From: Aureimonas populi
GTDB lineage: Bacteria; Pseudomonadota; Alphaproteobacteria; Rhizobiales; Rhizobiaceae
Assembly: GCF_017815515.1 (NCBI RefSeq)
Contig: NZ_CP072611.1
Span: 62,001-126,000 of the forward strand
DNA length: 64,000 nucleotides
Reading direction: 5' to 3'
Below the pieces are notes generated by a model, which did not search any database, was not told the DNA's origin, and saw only the letters and a program-made list of their open reading frames with translations. A program made the translations under genes and the position numbers. Positions 46,451 to 55,186 of the stretch are shown here, piece after piece (position 1 is the stretch's first letter; each line of letters begins with the position of its first letter).

Positions 46451-47053
46451 ATGCACGGGCAGAGCGAAGCGAAGGGCGACTGGGCGAAGTTCCTCGGCAC
46501 ATGGCTGAAGCACCCCGGCGCGATGGGGGCCATTGCCGCCTCGTCCAGAAGCTATTGCGACGCGATGGTGCGCGCGGCGACGACCCATCTCGACGGGCCG
46601 ATCCTGGAGCTGGGCGCGGGGCTGGGCGTGGTGACGCAGGCTTTGCTGCGCGCCGGCATCGCGCCGGAGCGCATCACCTCCATCGAATACGACCGCGAGT
46701 TCGCGCGCGAGCTGAAGGCCCGCTTCCCGAACGTGAACGTCATCCAGGGCGACGGGCTCGACCTGACGGAAACGCTCAAGGGCCGCGAGGAGGAGCGATT
46801 CGCCGCCATCCTCCTCGCCATTCCCATCATCCGCTTCAAGCCGGACGAGCGGCGGCGGCTCCTGGAGCGCTATTTCGAGCGCATCGTGCCGGCCGGGAAC
46901 CTCACCCAGCTTTCCTATTCCCTCACGCCGCCGGTCAAGCCGGAGCTCGGGGCCTACGCCGTGTCTTCCACGCCCGTCGTCTGGGCCAATCTCCCGCCGG
47001 CGCGCGTGTGGATCTATAATCGCGTGGGCGACGGCGCCCGCAGCCGGGGCTGA
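46451..47053 (+). CDS. PmtA-like methyltransferase, tandem paralogue
   Basis: 200-aa paralogue of the preceding gene. It shares the SAM loop (ILELGAGLGVVTQALL), the middle QLSYSLTPPVKPE and the end ANLPPARVWIYNR, but differs at the N-terminus (WAKFLGTWLKHPGAMGAIAA). The ATG at 46451 has a G-rich ribosome site; a TTG 21 bases earlier would add seven residues. It could act on phospholipid intermediates, as some rhizobia hold several Pmt enzymes with different specificity, or on another substrate. Only 24 bases separate it from the first copy. Confidence 0.8.
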   Translation: MHGQSEAKGDWAKFLGTWLKHPGAMGAIAASSRSYCDAMVRAATTHLDGPILELGAGLGVVTQALLRAGIAPERITSIEYDREFARELKARFPNVNVIQGDGLDLTETLKGREEERFAAILLAIPIIRFKPDERRRLLERYFERIVPAGNLTQLSYSLTPPVKPELGAYAVSSTPVVWANLPPARVWIYNRVGDGARSRG

Positions 47054-47086
47054 AAGCCCGCCAACCCTCCAGCCGAGGCATCTTCG

Positions 47087-47683
47087 ATGACCCATGAGCC
47101 CCTCTCCCCGCAGACATCGGAACTGGAAGGGGTGGAGCGCGAGCTTCGCCGGCACCTTCACGAGAACTGGCGCGGCTACGCCTTCCAGGGCGGGCTGACG
47201 CTCGTCATCGGGGTCCTGGCCATCATCGCCCCCTTCGCCGCCACCTACGCCACCGTGCTGTTCTTCGGCTGGCTGCTGCTTTTCGGCGGCCTTCTGGGCC
47301 TGTTCGGCGCGTGGCGCATGCGCGGGCGCAGCGGCTTCCGCTCCACCCTTCTCTTCACCATCCTCGTCACGCTGCTCGGCTTCGTCATCCTGTTCGATCC
47401 CTTCGCGGGAGCGGTGACGCTGACCTGGCTGCTCGCCGTGTTCTTCCTTCTCTCGGCCGTGGCCAATTTCGCCTTCGGCCGGGCGCTGAAGGCGCGGGGC
47501 CTGCGCTCCTGGCCGCTGGTCCTGGCGGCCCTCGTCAACGTGGCGCTCGCGCTTTACCTCGTGGTCGGCCTGCCGGAGACAGCCGTCTTCGCGGTCGGCC
47601 TCTTCCTCGGCATCTCCTTCGTCATGTCCGGGTCGGGAACGCTGTTCGCCGCGCTGGAAGCCCGGCGCGACCGCCCCGCCTGA
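47087..47683 (+). CDS. HdeD/DUF308-family membrane protein
   Basis: 198 aa with six hydrophobic helices in three pairs (FQGGLTLVIGVLAIIAPFAA, GWLLLFGGLLGLFGAW, STLLFTILVTLLGFVILF and others), the DUF308 pattern first known from the acid-resistance protein HdeD. It acts in the inner membrane; its exact function is unknown. It lies 34 bases after the second methyltransferase and ends six bases before a convergent gene. Confidence 0.86.
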   Translation: MTHEPLSPQTSELEGVERELRRHLHENWRGYAFQGGLTLVIGVLAIIAPFAATYATVLFFGWLLLFGGLLGLFGAWRMRGRSGFRSTLLFTILVTLLGFVILFDPFAGAVTLTWLLAVFFLLSAVANFAFGRALKARGLRSWPLVLAALVNVALALYLVVGLPETAVFAVGLFLGISFVMSGSGTLFAALEARRDRPA

Positions 47684-47689
47684 CGCGGC

Positions 47690-48448
47690 TCACACGTGCT
47701 GGCCGCCATTGATGTGGAGTTCGGCCCCGGTCACGTAGGACGATTGTCCCGAGCACAGGAAGTAGATGATGTCGGCCACCTCGGAAGTCTTGCCGAGGCG
47801 GCGCAGCGGGATGGTCTCCACGATCTTCTCGGTGCCGGGCGAGAGGATCGCCGTGTCGATCTCACCCGGCGCTATGGCGTTCACGCGGATGCCGGCCGGG
47901 CCGAAATCGGCCGCCATCTCGCGCGTCAGCGAGGAGAGCGCCGCCTTGGACGTGGCATAGGCCGTGCCGGCGAAGGGATGCACGCGGCTGCCCACGATGG
48001 AGGTCACGTTGACGATGGAGCCCTGGGCCTTGGCAAGCTCGGCGTGGAGGCCCCGCGCCAGCATGATGGGGGCGAAGAAGTTCACCTGGAACACGTCCCG
48101 CCAGACATGCATGGGCGTGCGGATGGAATCCATGCGCGCGCCCTTCTCGGCCTTGGGCGAGATCGCGGCGTTGTTGACCAGCGCGTGGAGGCAGGAGCCG
48201 TTGGCTTCGAGCCGCCGCCGGATTTCCGAGATCGCGTAGCCCACATCCTCCTGGTCGGAGAGATCGACCTTGATGTGGTCCTCCGGCCCCGCCGGCCAGG
48301 GGCAATCCTCCGAGAAGGCCTGGCGCGAGCAGGTGATCACGCGCCAGCCCTCGCGCGAAAAGCGCTTGACCGTCGCGTGGCCGATACCGCGCGAGGCGCC
48401 CGTCAGAACGATCACCCGGCGCTCATCCAAAGCCGTTTCTTCCGCCAT
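47690..48448 (-). CDS. Short-chain dehydrogenase/reductase
   Basis: 252-aa classical SDR. NAD(P)-binding loop LTGASRGIGHATVKRF, NNA segment ALVNNAAIS, catalytic Ser and Tyr-Lys in NVTSIVGSRV and AGTAYATSKAALSSL. The Arg after the first glycines hints at NADP. The substrate cannot be read from the sequence; it is of the FabG-like oxidoreductase group. It is convergent with the HdeD gene, and 150 bases separate its start from divergent hrpB. Confidence 0.88.
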   Translation of the reverse strand: MAEETALDERRVIVLTGASRGIGHATVKRFSREGWRVITCSRQAFSEDCPWPAGPEDHIKVDLSDQEDVGYAISEIRRRLEANGSCLHALVNNAAISPKAEKGARMDSIRTPMHVWRDVFQVNFFAPIMLARGLHAELAKAQGSIVNVTSIVGSRVHPFAGTAYATSKAALSSLTREMAADFGPAGIRVNAIAPGEIDTAILSPGTEKIVETIPLRRLGKTSEVADIIYFLCSGQSSYVTGAELHINGGQHV

Positions 48449-48625
48449 GGTGCCGATCCCGCTGCCACTTCAAAAGGTCTGGGCCCCTCTTAGCGCAAGC
48501 CCGAGCGATCCGCGACGGTCTTTCACGCGGAGCGCGACTGCACGAAGGCCGATCCTCGGCTATAAGCGCGGCGACGAGGAGACCAGCGGAGCACACCCAT
48601 CCGTCCCGACCTTCCGAACCTGCCC

Positions 48626-51049
48626 GTGCGCGCCGTGCTGCCGCGGCTGGCCGAAGCGCTGAAGGCGAGCCGCAAGGCCGTCCTCGTTGCGCCGCCCGGC
48701 GCCGGCAAGACGACCCTGGTGCCGCTCGACCTTCTCGGCCGCGATCTCCCGGCCGGCAAGATCGTCCTCGTCGAGCCGCGCCGCCTTGCCGCCCGCGCGG
48801 CGGCTAGCCGCATGGCCACGCTTCTGGGCGAGAGCGTCGGCGACACGGTGGGCTGGCGGATGCGCCTCGACACACGCGTTTCGGCAAGCACGCGCATCGA
48901 GGTCGTCACCGAAGGCGTCTTCACCCGCATGGTCCTCTCCGACCCGGAGCTTTCGGGCATCGGCGCCGTGCTCTTCGACGAGTTCCACGAACGCTCGCTG
49001 GACGGCGATTTCGGCCTCGCCTTGGCGCTCGATGTCGCCGGAGCGCTGCGCGAGGATCTGCGCATCCTCGTCATGTCCGCAACGCTGGACGGGGCGCGCG
49101 TGGCAAGGCTTCTGGGCGATGCTCCGGTCATCGAGGCGCAGGGGCGCGCCTTCCCGGTCGAGATCCGCCATCGCGACAGGCCCGGCACGCAGGCGATCGA
49201 GGATGCGGTGGCCGAGGCCGTGCTCGACGCGGTCAGGGACGAGGAGGGCAGCGTCCTGGCCTTCCTGCCCGGCCAGCGCGAGATCGAGCGCACCGCCTCC
49301 CGCCTCGATGGCCGCCTGCCGGCGGGCGTCGTCCTGGCCCCGCTCTACGGCGCGCTCGACCAGAAGACGCAGGACATGGCGGTGCGCCCCATGGAGGGCG
49401 GCGCGCGCAAGGTGGTGCTGGCCACCTCCATCGCGGAGACCTCGCTCACCATCGAGGGCGTGCGCATCATCGTCGATTCGGGCCTGTCGCGAAGGCCGGT
49501 CTTCGAGCCGGCGACGGGCCTTTCGCGGCTGGCCACGGTGCGCGTCTCGCGCGCCTCCGCCGAGCAGCGGGCCGGCCGCGCCGGGCGCACCGAGCCGGGC
49601 ATCGCCATCCGCCTGTGGCGCGCGGAGGCCAGCGCGGCGCTGGAGGCCTTCGACCCGCCGGAGATCCTCTCCACCGACCTGTCCGGCCTCGTGCTCGATT
49701 GCGCCGCCTGGGGCGTCGCGTCGCCCGCCGACCTCGCCTTCCTCGACCCGCCGCCCGCGCCCGCGCTGGCCGAGGCGCGCGCGCTGCTCGTCGAACTCGG
49801 CGCGCTCGACGCCGACGGGCGGCTCACCGCCGAGGGCCGGGCCATGCGCACGCTCGGCCTGCCGCCGCGCCTGTCGCGCATGGTGGTGGGCGCGGCGCCC
49901 GGCGCCGCCCGGCGCATGGCGGCCGAGCTGGCGGTGCTTCTCACAGAGCGGGGCCTCGGCGGCAACGACACCGACCTGTCCGAGCGCCTGCGCCGCTTTC
50001 GAACGGACAAGAGCCCGCGCGCGAGGGCGGCGGCGGGGCTTGCCGGCCGCATCGCCCAAAGCGGCCCGGCGGCCGGGCTCGACACATCCGAGGCGGGCAC
50101 CTTGCTGGCGCTGGCCTTCCCCGACCGTGTGGCCGTGGCACGCGGGGCGCGCGGCCACTTCCTCCTCGCCAACGGGCGCGGCGGCCGGGTGGACGAGACC
50201 CATGCCCTCGCCGCCCAAGGGGCCCTCGTCGTCGCCGAGTTGCAGGGTGAAGCGCGCGCCGCGCGCATCCTCTCGGCCGCCGCCCTCTCGCGCGAGACGC
50301 TGGAAAGCGGCGGCGCCGGCCGGATCGTGGAGGAGGCCCGCATCGCCTTCGACGCCGCCAGCCGCTCGGTGCGTGCGCGCACGATCCGCCGCGTCGGGCG
50401 CGCGGTTCTGTCCGAGTCCCCTCTCGCGAACCCGGACCCGCAGGCCGTGGCGGCGGCACTTGCCGGCGGCATGCGCCAGCTCGGCCTGTCCTGCCTGCCC
50501 TTCGGCAAGGAGACCGAGCGGCTGCTCTCCCGGCTCGCCTTCCTGCGCCAGAGCGTCGGGGAGCCTTGGCCGGACGTCTCGCAGGCCGCACTCCTCGCCG
50601 ATCTGGAGGACTGGCTGATACCCTATCTGCCCGGCATCGCCCGCATGGAGGCCATCGGCCCCGGCGCGCTGCACGACGCGCTTCTCGCCCGCCTGCCGCC
50701 GGGCCTTGCCGCCCGTGTCGAGCGTGCGGCCCCCTCGCATTTCGAAGCGCCGACGGGCTCGCGCCTGCCGATCCGCTACGAGGACGGGCAGGCGGTACTG
50801 CCGGTGCGCGTGCAGGAATTGTTCGGCCTGAAGGCCCACCCCACGGTGGCGGAGGGGCGTCTGCCGCTGACTTTGGAGTTGCTTTCGCCCGCGCATCGGC
50901 CCATCCAGATCACCCGCGACCTGCCGGGCTTCTGGGCGGGCTCCTGGCGCGATGTGCGGGCCGACCTGCGCGGGCGCTACCCCAAGCATTCCTGGCCGGA
51001 AGACCCGGCCTCGGCGCAGCCCACCGCGCGCGCCAAGCCCCGCGCCTGA
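48626..51049 (+). CDS. hrpB: ATP-dependent helicase HrpB
   Basis: DEAH/DEFH-box RNA-type helicase. Walker A is VLVAPPGAGKTTLVPLD, motif II LFDEFHERSLDGD, motif III VMSATLDG and motif VI AEQRAGRAGRTEPG; the C-terminal HrpB domain ends in GRYPKHSWPEDPAS. At 807 aa from GTG 48626 it is close to family length, but no ribosome site precedes this GTG. Nine codons upstream, ATC at 48599 has GGAG seven bases before it and restores the family-like start PDLPNLPV; see findings. actS follows 19 bases downstream. Confidence 0.92.
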   Translation: MRAVLPRLAEALKASRKAVLVAPPGAGKTTLVPLDLLGRDLPAGKIVLVEPRRLAARAAASRMATLLGESVGDTVGWRMRLDTRVSASTRIEVVTEGVFTRMVLSDPELSGIGAVLFDEFHERSLDGDFGLALALDVAGALREDLRILVMSATLDGARVARLLGDAPVIEAQGRAFPVEIRHRDRPGTQAIEDAVAEAVLDAVRDEEGSVLAFLPGQREIERTASRLDGRLPAGVVLAPLYGALDQKTQDMAVRPMEGGARKVVLATSIAETSLTIEGVRIIVDSGLSRRPVFEPATGLSRLATVRVSRASAEQRAGRAGRTEPGIAIRLWRAEASAALEAFDPPEILSTDLSGLVLDCAAWGVASPADLAFLDPPPAPALAEARALLVELGALDADGRLTAEGRAMRTLGLPPRLSRMVVGAAPGAARRMAAELAVLLTERGLGGNDTDLSERLRRFRTDKSPRARAAAGLAGRIAQSGPAAGLDTSEAGTLLALAFPDRVAVARGARGHFLLANGRGGRVDETHALAAQGALVVAELQGEARAARILSAAALSRETLESGGAGRIVEEARIAFDAASRSVRARTIRRVGRAVLSESPLANPDPQAVAAALAGGMRQLGLSCLPFGKETERLLSRLAFLRQSVGEPWPDVSQAALLADLEDWLIPYLPGIARMEAIGPGALHDALLARLPPGLAARVERAAPSHFEAPTGSRLPIRYEDGQAVLPVRVQELFGLKAHPTVAEGRLPLTLELLSPAHRPIQITRDLPGFWAGSWRDVRADLRGRYPKHSWPEDPASAQPTARAKPRA

Positions 51050-51068
51050 GGCGCGACGGAGACCGACC

Positions 51069-52421
51069 ATGCCGAACCCCGCCGCCGACCCCCGCTTCTG
51101 GACCGGCCTGCCGGCGCTGATGGAAGCGCCGCGCGAGAGCCAGCGCCTGCGGCTTGCCACGCTCACCCGCCTGCGCACGCTCTCCATCACCGGCCAGACG
51201 GCGGCCTGCGTGTTCGTTGCCTGGGTGCTGTGGTTTCCGTTTCCCGTATCGGCCTGCTTCGCGCTCATCGCCCTCTCGCTGGCGCTCAACGTCTGGCTGC
51301 GCCTGCGCTATCGCAAGAGCCACCGGCTGTCGTCGCGCGCGGTCGCGCTCGTCATGGCCTTCGACATCCTCCAGCCGGCCAGCCTGCTCTTTCTCACCGG
51401 CGGCATCTACAATCCCTTCGCGATCTTCCTGATCGTGCCGGCGATGATCGCCGCCGCCACCCAGCCGCCGCAGACGGTGCTGGGCCTGTCGCTTCTCGCC
51501 GTCGCCTCGGCCAGTTTCCTGACCTTCTTCCATTTTCCCCTGCCCTCCGCGGGGGAGCTGCCGCCGGCCCTTCCCCAAGCCTATGTGGGTGGGCTGTGGC
51601 TCGGCATCGTGGTGACGCTCGCCTTCGCCACCTTCTACATCTACCGGGTCGCCGCCGAGGCGCGCGCGCTCTCGGACGCGCTCGGCGCGACGGAGCTGGT
51701 GCTCCAGCGCGAGCAGCACCTGTCGGCCCTCGACGGGCTGGCGGCGGCCTGCGCGCACGAGCTCGGCACGCCGCTGGCCACCATCGCCCTCGTGGCCAAG
51801 GAAATGGGCCGCGCGACACCCGCCGACGCGCCCCTGCGCGAAGATGTCGATCTTCTCATCACCCAGTCCGAGCGCTGCCGAGACATCCTGCGCCGCCTGA
51901 CGAGCCTCTCGGCCCATTCCGAGGAGCACATGGCCCGCCTGCCCCTCCTGTCGCTGGTGGAGGAGGTCAGCGCCCCGCACAAGGGCTTCGGCATCGCCAT
52001 CACGGTGGAGGCGAAGGGCAATTCCGGGCAGGAGCCGGTGACGCGCCGCAATGCCGGCGTGCTCTACGGCCTCGGCAATATCGTGGAGAACGCGGTGGAC
52101 TTCGCCGTCGCCCAGGTGACGCTGCGCGTGCATTGGGACGAGGAGCGGGTGCGCGTTCTCGTGCTCGATGACGGGCCCGGCTTCTCGCCCGAGGTGCTGT
52201 CGCGGATCGGCGATCCCTACATGGCCCGGCGGGAGGGCGACGAGCGAGAAACGGGCGGAGGCCTCGGCCTCGGGCTGTTCATCGCCAAGACGCTGCTGGA
52301 GCGCTCCGGCGCCGAGATCGCCTTCCGCAACCGCGAGGCGGGCGGCGCCAGCGTTTCCATTTCATGGCCGCGCACGGCGCTTCTCGGCCCTGCCCTGCGG
52401 CAGGAGGCCGCGCTTCATTGA
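51069..52421 (+). CDS. actS: Redox-sensing histidine kinase ActS/RegB
   Basis: Membrane kinase of the RegBA/ActSR family, 450 aa with six predicted membrane helices. The quinone-site signature GGIYNPF is in the membrane domain. The H box is ACAHELGTPLATI with His230, and the redox-active cysteine is Cys270 in SERCRDILRRL, the same 40-residue spacing as in Rhodobacter RegB (His225, Cys265). The ATPase has NIVENAVDFA, DDGPGF and GLGLGLFIAK. It senses the respiratory redox state and phosphorylates ActR. Confidence 0.95.
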   Translation: MPNPAADPRFWTGLPALMEAPRESQRLRLATLTRLRTLSITGQTAACVFVAWVLWFPFPVSACFALIALSLALNVWLRLRYRKSHRLSSRAVALVMAFDILQPASLLFLTGGIYNPFAIFLIVPAMIAAATQPPQTVLGLSLLAVASASFLTFFHFPLPSAGELPPALPQAYVGGLWLGIVVTLAFATFYIYRVAAEARALSDALGATELVLQREQHLSALDGLAAACAHELGTPLATIALVAKEMGRATPADAPLREDVDLLITQSERCRDILRRLTSLSAHSEEHMARLPLLSLVEEVSAPHKGFGIAITVEAKGNSGQEPVTRRNAGVLYGLGNIVENAVDFAVAQVTLRVHWDEERVRVLVLDDGPGFSPEVLSRIGDPYMARREGDERETGGGLGLGLFIAKTLLERSGAEIAFRNREAGGASVSISWPRTALLGPALRQEAALH

Positions 52422-52466
52422 ACGGGGCGTCTCGATACGCCATCTAGAGCGAAAGGATCGACGACG

Positions 52467-53030
52467 ATGATGATGGATGCGCAGCAGGATCAGGATGGCG
52501 CGGCGGGCGAACGGTCACTGCTGCTCGTCGATGACGACCGCGCCTTCGTCACGCGCCTTGCCCGCGCCTTCGAAACGCGCGGCTACCCGGTGCGTGCCGC
52601 CACCAGCGTCGCCGAGGGGCTGGATGCGGTGAAGCACGAGGCCCCGGCGCTGGCCGTGGTGGACATGCGGCTGGAGGACGGCAACGGCCTTCAGATCATC
52701 GAGGCGCTGCGGGCCGCGCGCCCCGACGCGTGCATCGTGGTTCTCACCGGCTACGGCAATATCGCCACCGCCGTGACGGCGGTGAAGCTCGGCGCCATCG
52801 ATTATCTGGCCAAGCCTGCGGATGTGGACGAGATCGTCGCCGCCCTCACCCGCGAGGGCGCAGCGCCGGCCGAGCCGCCGCAGAACCCCATGTCGGCCGA
52901 CCGGGTGCGCTGGGAGCATATCCAGCGCGTCTACGAGATGTGCGAGCGCAACGTGTCCGAAACCGCGCGCCGCCTGTCCATGCACCGGCGCACGCTCCAG
53001 CGCATTCTGGCCAAGCGCGCGCCGCGCTGA
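52467..53030 (+). CDS. actR: Response regulator ActR/RegA
   Basis: 187-aa partner of ActS. Receiver domain with VDDDRAF and phospho-acceptor Asp66 in VVDMRLEDG, then a Pro linker and a Fis-like helix-turn-helix (HIQRVYEMCERNVSETARRL followed by SMHRRTLQRIL), almost invariant in the RegA family. It controls redox-dependent genes and, in rhizobia, acid tolerance. Three ATG codons lie in series at the start; the first has GAAAGGA about ten bases before. Convergent with mmcB (four bases between stops). Confidence 0.95.
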   Translation: MMMDAQQDQDGAAGERSLLLVDDDRAFVTRLARAFETRGYPVRAATSVAEGLDAVKHEAPALAVVDMRLEDGNGLQIIEALRAARPDACIVVLTGYGNIATAVTAVKLGAIDYLAKPADVDEIVAALTREGAAPAEPPQNPMSADRVRWEHIQRVYEMCERNVSETARRLSMHRRTLQRILAKRAPR

Positions 53031-53034
53031 GGGC

Positions 53035-53532
53035 TCAGTCCATCCCGCTTCCCGTCATGTAGGGGTTGGCCGCCCATTCGGCCTGGAGCAGCCGGTCGGC
53101 CGAGAGGCGGGCGAAGCGCAGCGTCAGGGCCTTGCGGGTGGCGGGCGCCAGACGGTGCTCGGGCGCCTCGCGCAGCATCTCCGCGCCATAGCCGTCGGAG
53201 ACGATCAGCCCGCATTCCGCCGGGAAGATGGAGACAGGCACGCCCGGATGCGTGGCGAAATACAGCCTGTCGCAATGCAGGCGGTAGTCCGGCCATTTTC
53301 GGTCGCAGCGAAAGTCCTCCACGGAGGTCTTGATCTCCACGATGGAGAATTCACCCTTCTCAGAAAGGCAGAGCAGATCGGCCCTTCGGCCCGAGACGAG
53401 CGGTATCTCCGGCAGGAGCGACACGCGGTGCTCGATCATCAGGCGCTGGACGCCCCGGCGAACCAGCATGGCGCGCTCGGACTGGCGTCCGTCGATGAGA
53501 GGCTCGAACCTGTGGGGCGAAACGATCGGCAT
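53035..53532 (-). CDS. mmcB: MmcB-type DNA repair nuclease-like protein
   Basis: 165-aa protein of the MmcB family, linked to mitomycin C resistance in Caulobacter. PD-(D/E)XK-like core: RRADLLCLSEKGEFSIVEIK followed by TSVEDF and KWPDYRLHCDRLYFA. It has no other domain. A TTAACCAT element lies just upstream of the start. The gene sits beside actR as in other rhizobia. Confidence 0.88.
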   Translation of the reverse strand: MPIVSPHRFEPLIDGRQSERAMLVRRGVQRLMIEHRVSLLPEIPLVSGRRADLLCLSEKGEFSIVEIKTSVEDFRCDRKWPDYRLHCDRLYFATHPGVPVSIFPAECGLIVSDGYGAEMLREAPEHRLAPATRKALTLRFARLSADRLLQAEWAANPYMTGSGMD

Positions 53533-53538
53533 GGGGGC

Positions 53539-53546
53539 ATGGTTAA
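53539..53546 (-). promoter_or_regulatory. CtrA-type 8-mer upstream of mmcB
   Basis: TTAACCAT on the minus strand, ending seven bases before the mmcB ATG. It is the same 8-mer as that upstream of divL. So close to the start it would act as a repressor site or require a leaderless promoter. Confidence 0.33.
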
Positions 53547-53591
53547 CGCCATGCGCCGGGTTCGATCAAGCGCTTTGGCCTCGTTTCGTTC

Positions 53592-54005
53592 TCAATGCGC
53601 CGGGCGCGCCACCCTGGCGCTCTCCCCCGCGATCTCGTCCAGGATCGGGCAATCGGGGCCCTGCCCGCCCGCGCAGGCCTCCGTCAGCTCGCCGAGTGCC
53701 TTCTTCAGCGATTCCAGCTCCGCGATCTTGCGCTCGATCTCGCCGATCCGGCGCGCCGCCAGGTGCCGCACATCCTTGGAGTGGCGGTTCTCGTCGCCGT
53801 AGAGCGACAGGAGCTTGCGCGCCTCCTCGATGGAGAAACCGAGCGAGCGCGAGCGTTGCAGGAAGCGCAACAGATGGATGTCCCGCTCCCCATAGTCGCG
53901 ATAGCCGTTGCGCGCGCGCGCCGGGCGGATGAGCCCGATCTCCTCGTAATAGCGAATCGTCTTGGGCGGCAGGCCGGAGCGCCGCGACGCCTCACCGATA
54001 TTCAT
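53592..54005 (-). CDS. cueR: MerR-family copper regulator CueR/HmrR
   Basis: 137 aa. N-terminal winged helix (NIGEASRRSGLPPKTIRYYE), a dimer helix, and the metal loop with Cys111 and Cys119 spaced by seven residues (ACAGGQGPDCPIL), the Cu(I)/Ag(I)/Au(I) pattern of CueR. It would activate a copper ATPase promoter, but no copA, copZ or cueO lies in this window, so its target is elsewhere. The gap to the divergent L,D-transpeptidase gene is 235 bp with no recognised operator. Confidence 0.88.
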   Translation of the reverse strand: MNIGEASRRSGLPPKTIRYYEEIGLIRPARARNGYRDYGERDIHLLRFLQRSRSLGFSIEEARKLLSLYGDENRHSKDVRHLAARRIGEIERKIAELESLKKALGELTEACAGGQGPDCPILDEIAGESARVARPAH

Positions 54006-54240
54006 GCCGAAATCCTCGATGCCGGAACCGGTCCCTCGTTCGATGCACGAGATGTCGCGCGCGAAGGCGGCGTCAACTGTGCCCTTGCGGCAACAAGCAC
54101 ATCTTAACCCTCGCCTGCTTTGATGGGCGGCGTTGTCAGGCGGAAGAGCTCCGCTTACGACGCTTCATGAGACTTCAAGGGTTTTGGCGCCGCGCGTCGT
54201 CCTGCTTCCGCGTCGCTTGCCCCTCGGCCGCTGGATACCC

Positions 54241-54993
54241 ATGACCCTCGCATCCAAGATTCTCCCTTTCGCCCTCCTGGCCTCCGGCATGCTGCTGGCC
54301 GGCTGCAACACCCATCAGAACCAGGCCAGCCGGGCCACCGATGCGGCCGTGGCCACCGCCTTCTCGGGCGAGGCCGCGCCGATGCTGGCGGGCGGGCCCC
54401 TCGGGCCGGTGGAGCTGACGGCCTATGCGGCGGTCCAGGATGGCGGCTTCAACCTGCCGGCCATCCCGGTGGAGCGGATCGAGCCCAGGTTCCTGCGCCA
54501 GCGCGTCGTCTATGACGGGCGCGGCTTCGAGCCCGGAACGGTGGTGGTCGATACCAACGACCACTTCCTCTATGTCATCGAGCCGCGCGGCACGGCGATG
54601 CGCTACGGCATCGGCATCGGCAAGGCCGGCTTCGAATGGTCCGGCGAGGCCTATGTGCGCGACAAGCAGCACTGGCCCAAATGGTTTCCGCCCAAGGAGA
54701 TGATCGAGCGCCGGCCTGAACTGGCACCCTACGGCAACGAGGTGGGCATGAATCCGGGCCTGATGAACCCGCTGGGTTCGCGCGCCCTCTATCTCTGGCA
54801 GGGCAACAAGGACACGCTCTACCGCCTGCACGGCACGCCGGAATGGTGGTCGATCGGCAAGTCCGTCTCTTCCGGCTGCATCCGCCTCCTGAACCAGGAC
54901 GTGATGGATCTTCACGATCGCGTGCCCTTGAACGCGCGCGTCATCGTCCTGCAACCGGGCGAAACGCTGGAGTCCAAACGCGCCGTCAGCTGA
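54241..54993 (+). CDS. L,D-transpeptidase lipoprotein (YkuD)
   Basis: 250-aa lipoprotein: signal peptide with lipobox LAGC (Cys22). The YkuD domain has HGTPEWWSIGKSVSSGCIRL, with catalytic Cys213 and its His. It forms 3-3 cross-links in peptidoglycan or anchors outer-membrane proteins to it, a common activity in this order. I chose ATG 54241 because the signal peptide begins there; the frame is open to 54133 but that part is not signal-like. A strong terminator follows. Confidence 0.9.
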   Translation: MTLASKILPFALLASGMLLAGCNTHQNQASRATDAAVATAFSGEAAPMLAGGPLGPVELTAYAAVQDGGFNLPAIPVERIEPRFLRQRVVYDGRGFEPGTVVVDTNDHFLYVIEPRGTAMRYGIGIGKAGFEWSGEAYVRDKQHWPKWFPPKEMIERRPELAPYGNEVGMNPGLMNPLGSRALYLWQGNKDTLYRLHGTPEWWSIGKSVSSGCIRLLNQDVMDLHDRVPLNARVIVLQPGETLESKRAVS

Positions 54994-55017
54994 CAGTTGA
55001 AAGCGGGGGAACCGCGC

Positions 55018-55054
55018 GGGCCGGGTGCTTCGGGGGAAGCGCCCGGCCCTTTTT
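55018..55054 (+). terminator. Terminator after the L,D-transpeptidase gene
   Basis: 14-bp stem with one wobble (55018-55031 with 55036-55049), loop GGGG, T run 55050-55054. Confidence 0.92.
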
Positions 55055-55186
55055 CATGACACGGCGGGGTTGACGAACGCACGGCGAGCGGCCATCGGCC
55101 ACCCAAAGGAACATTGCCGGCCGCCGCTTTCACACCCCGCCCGGCGGGGCGGGAGCGGCGTTCCGGCAACTCGGACGGGAGTGAGC

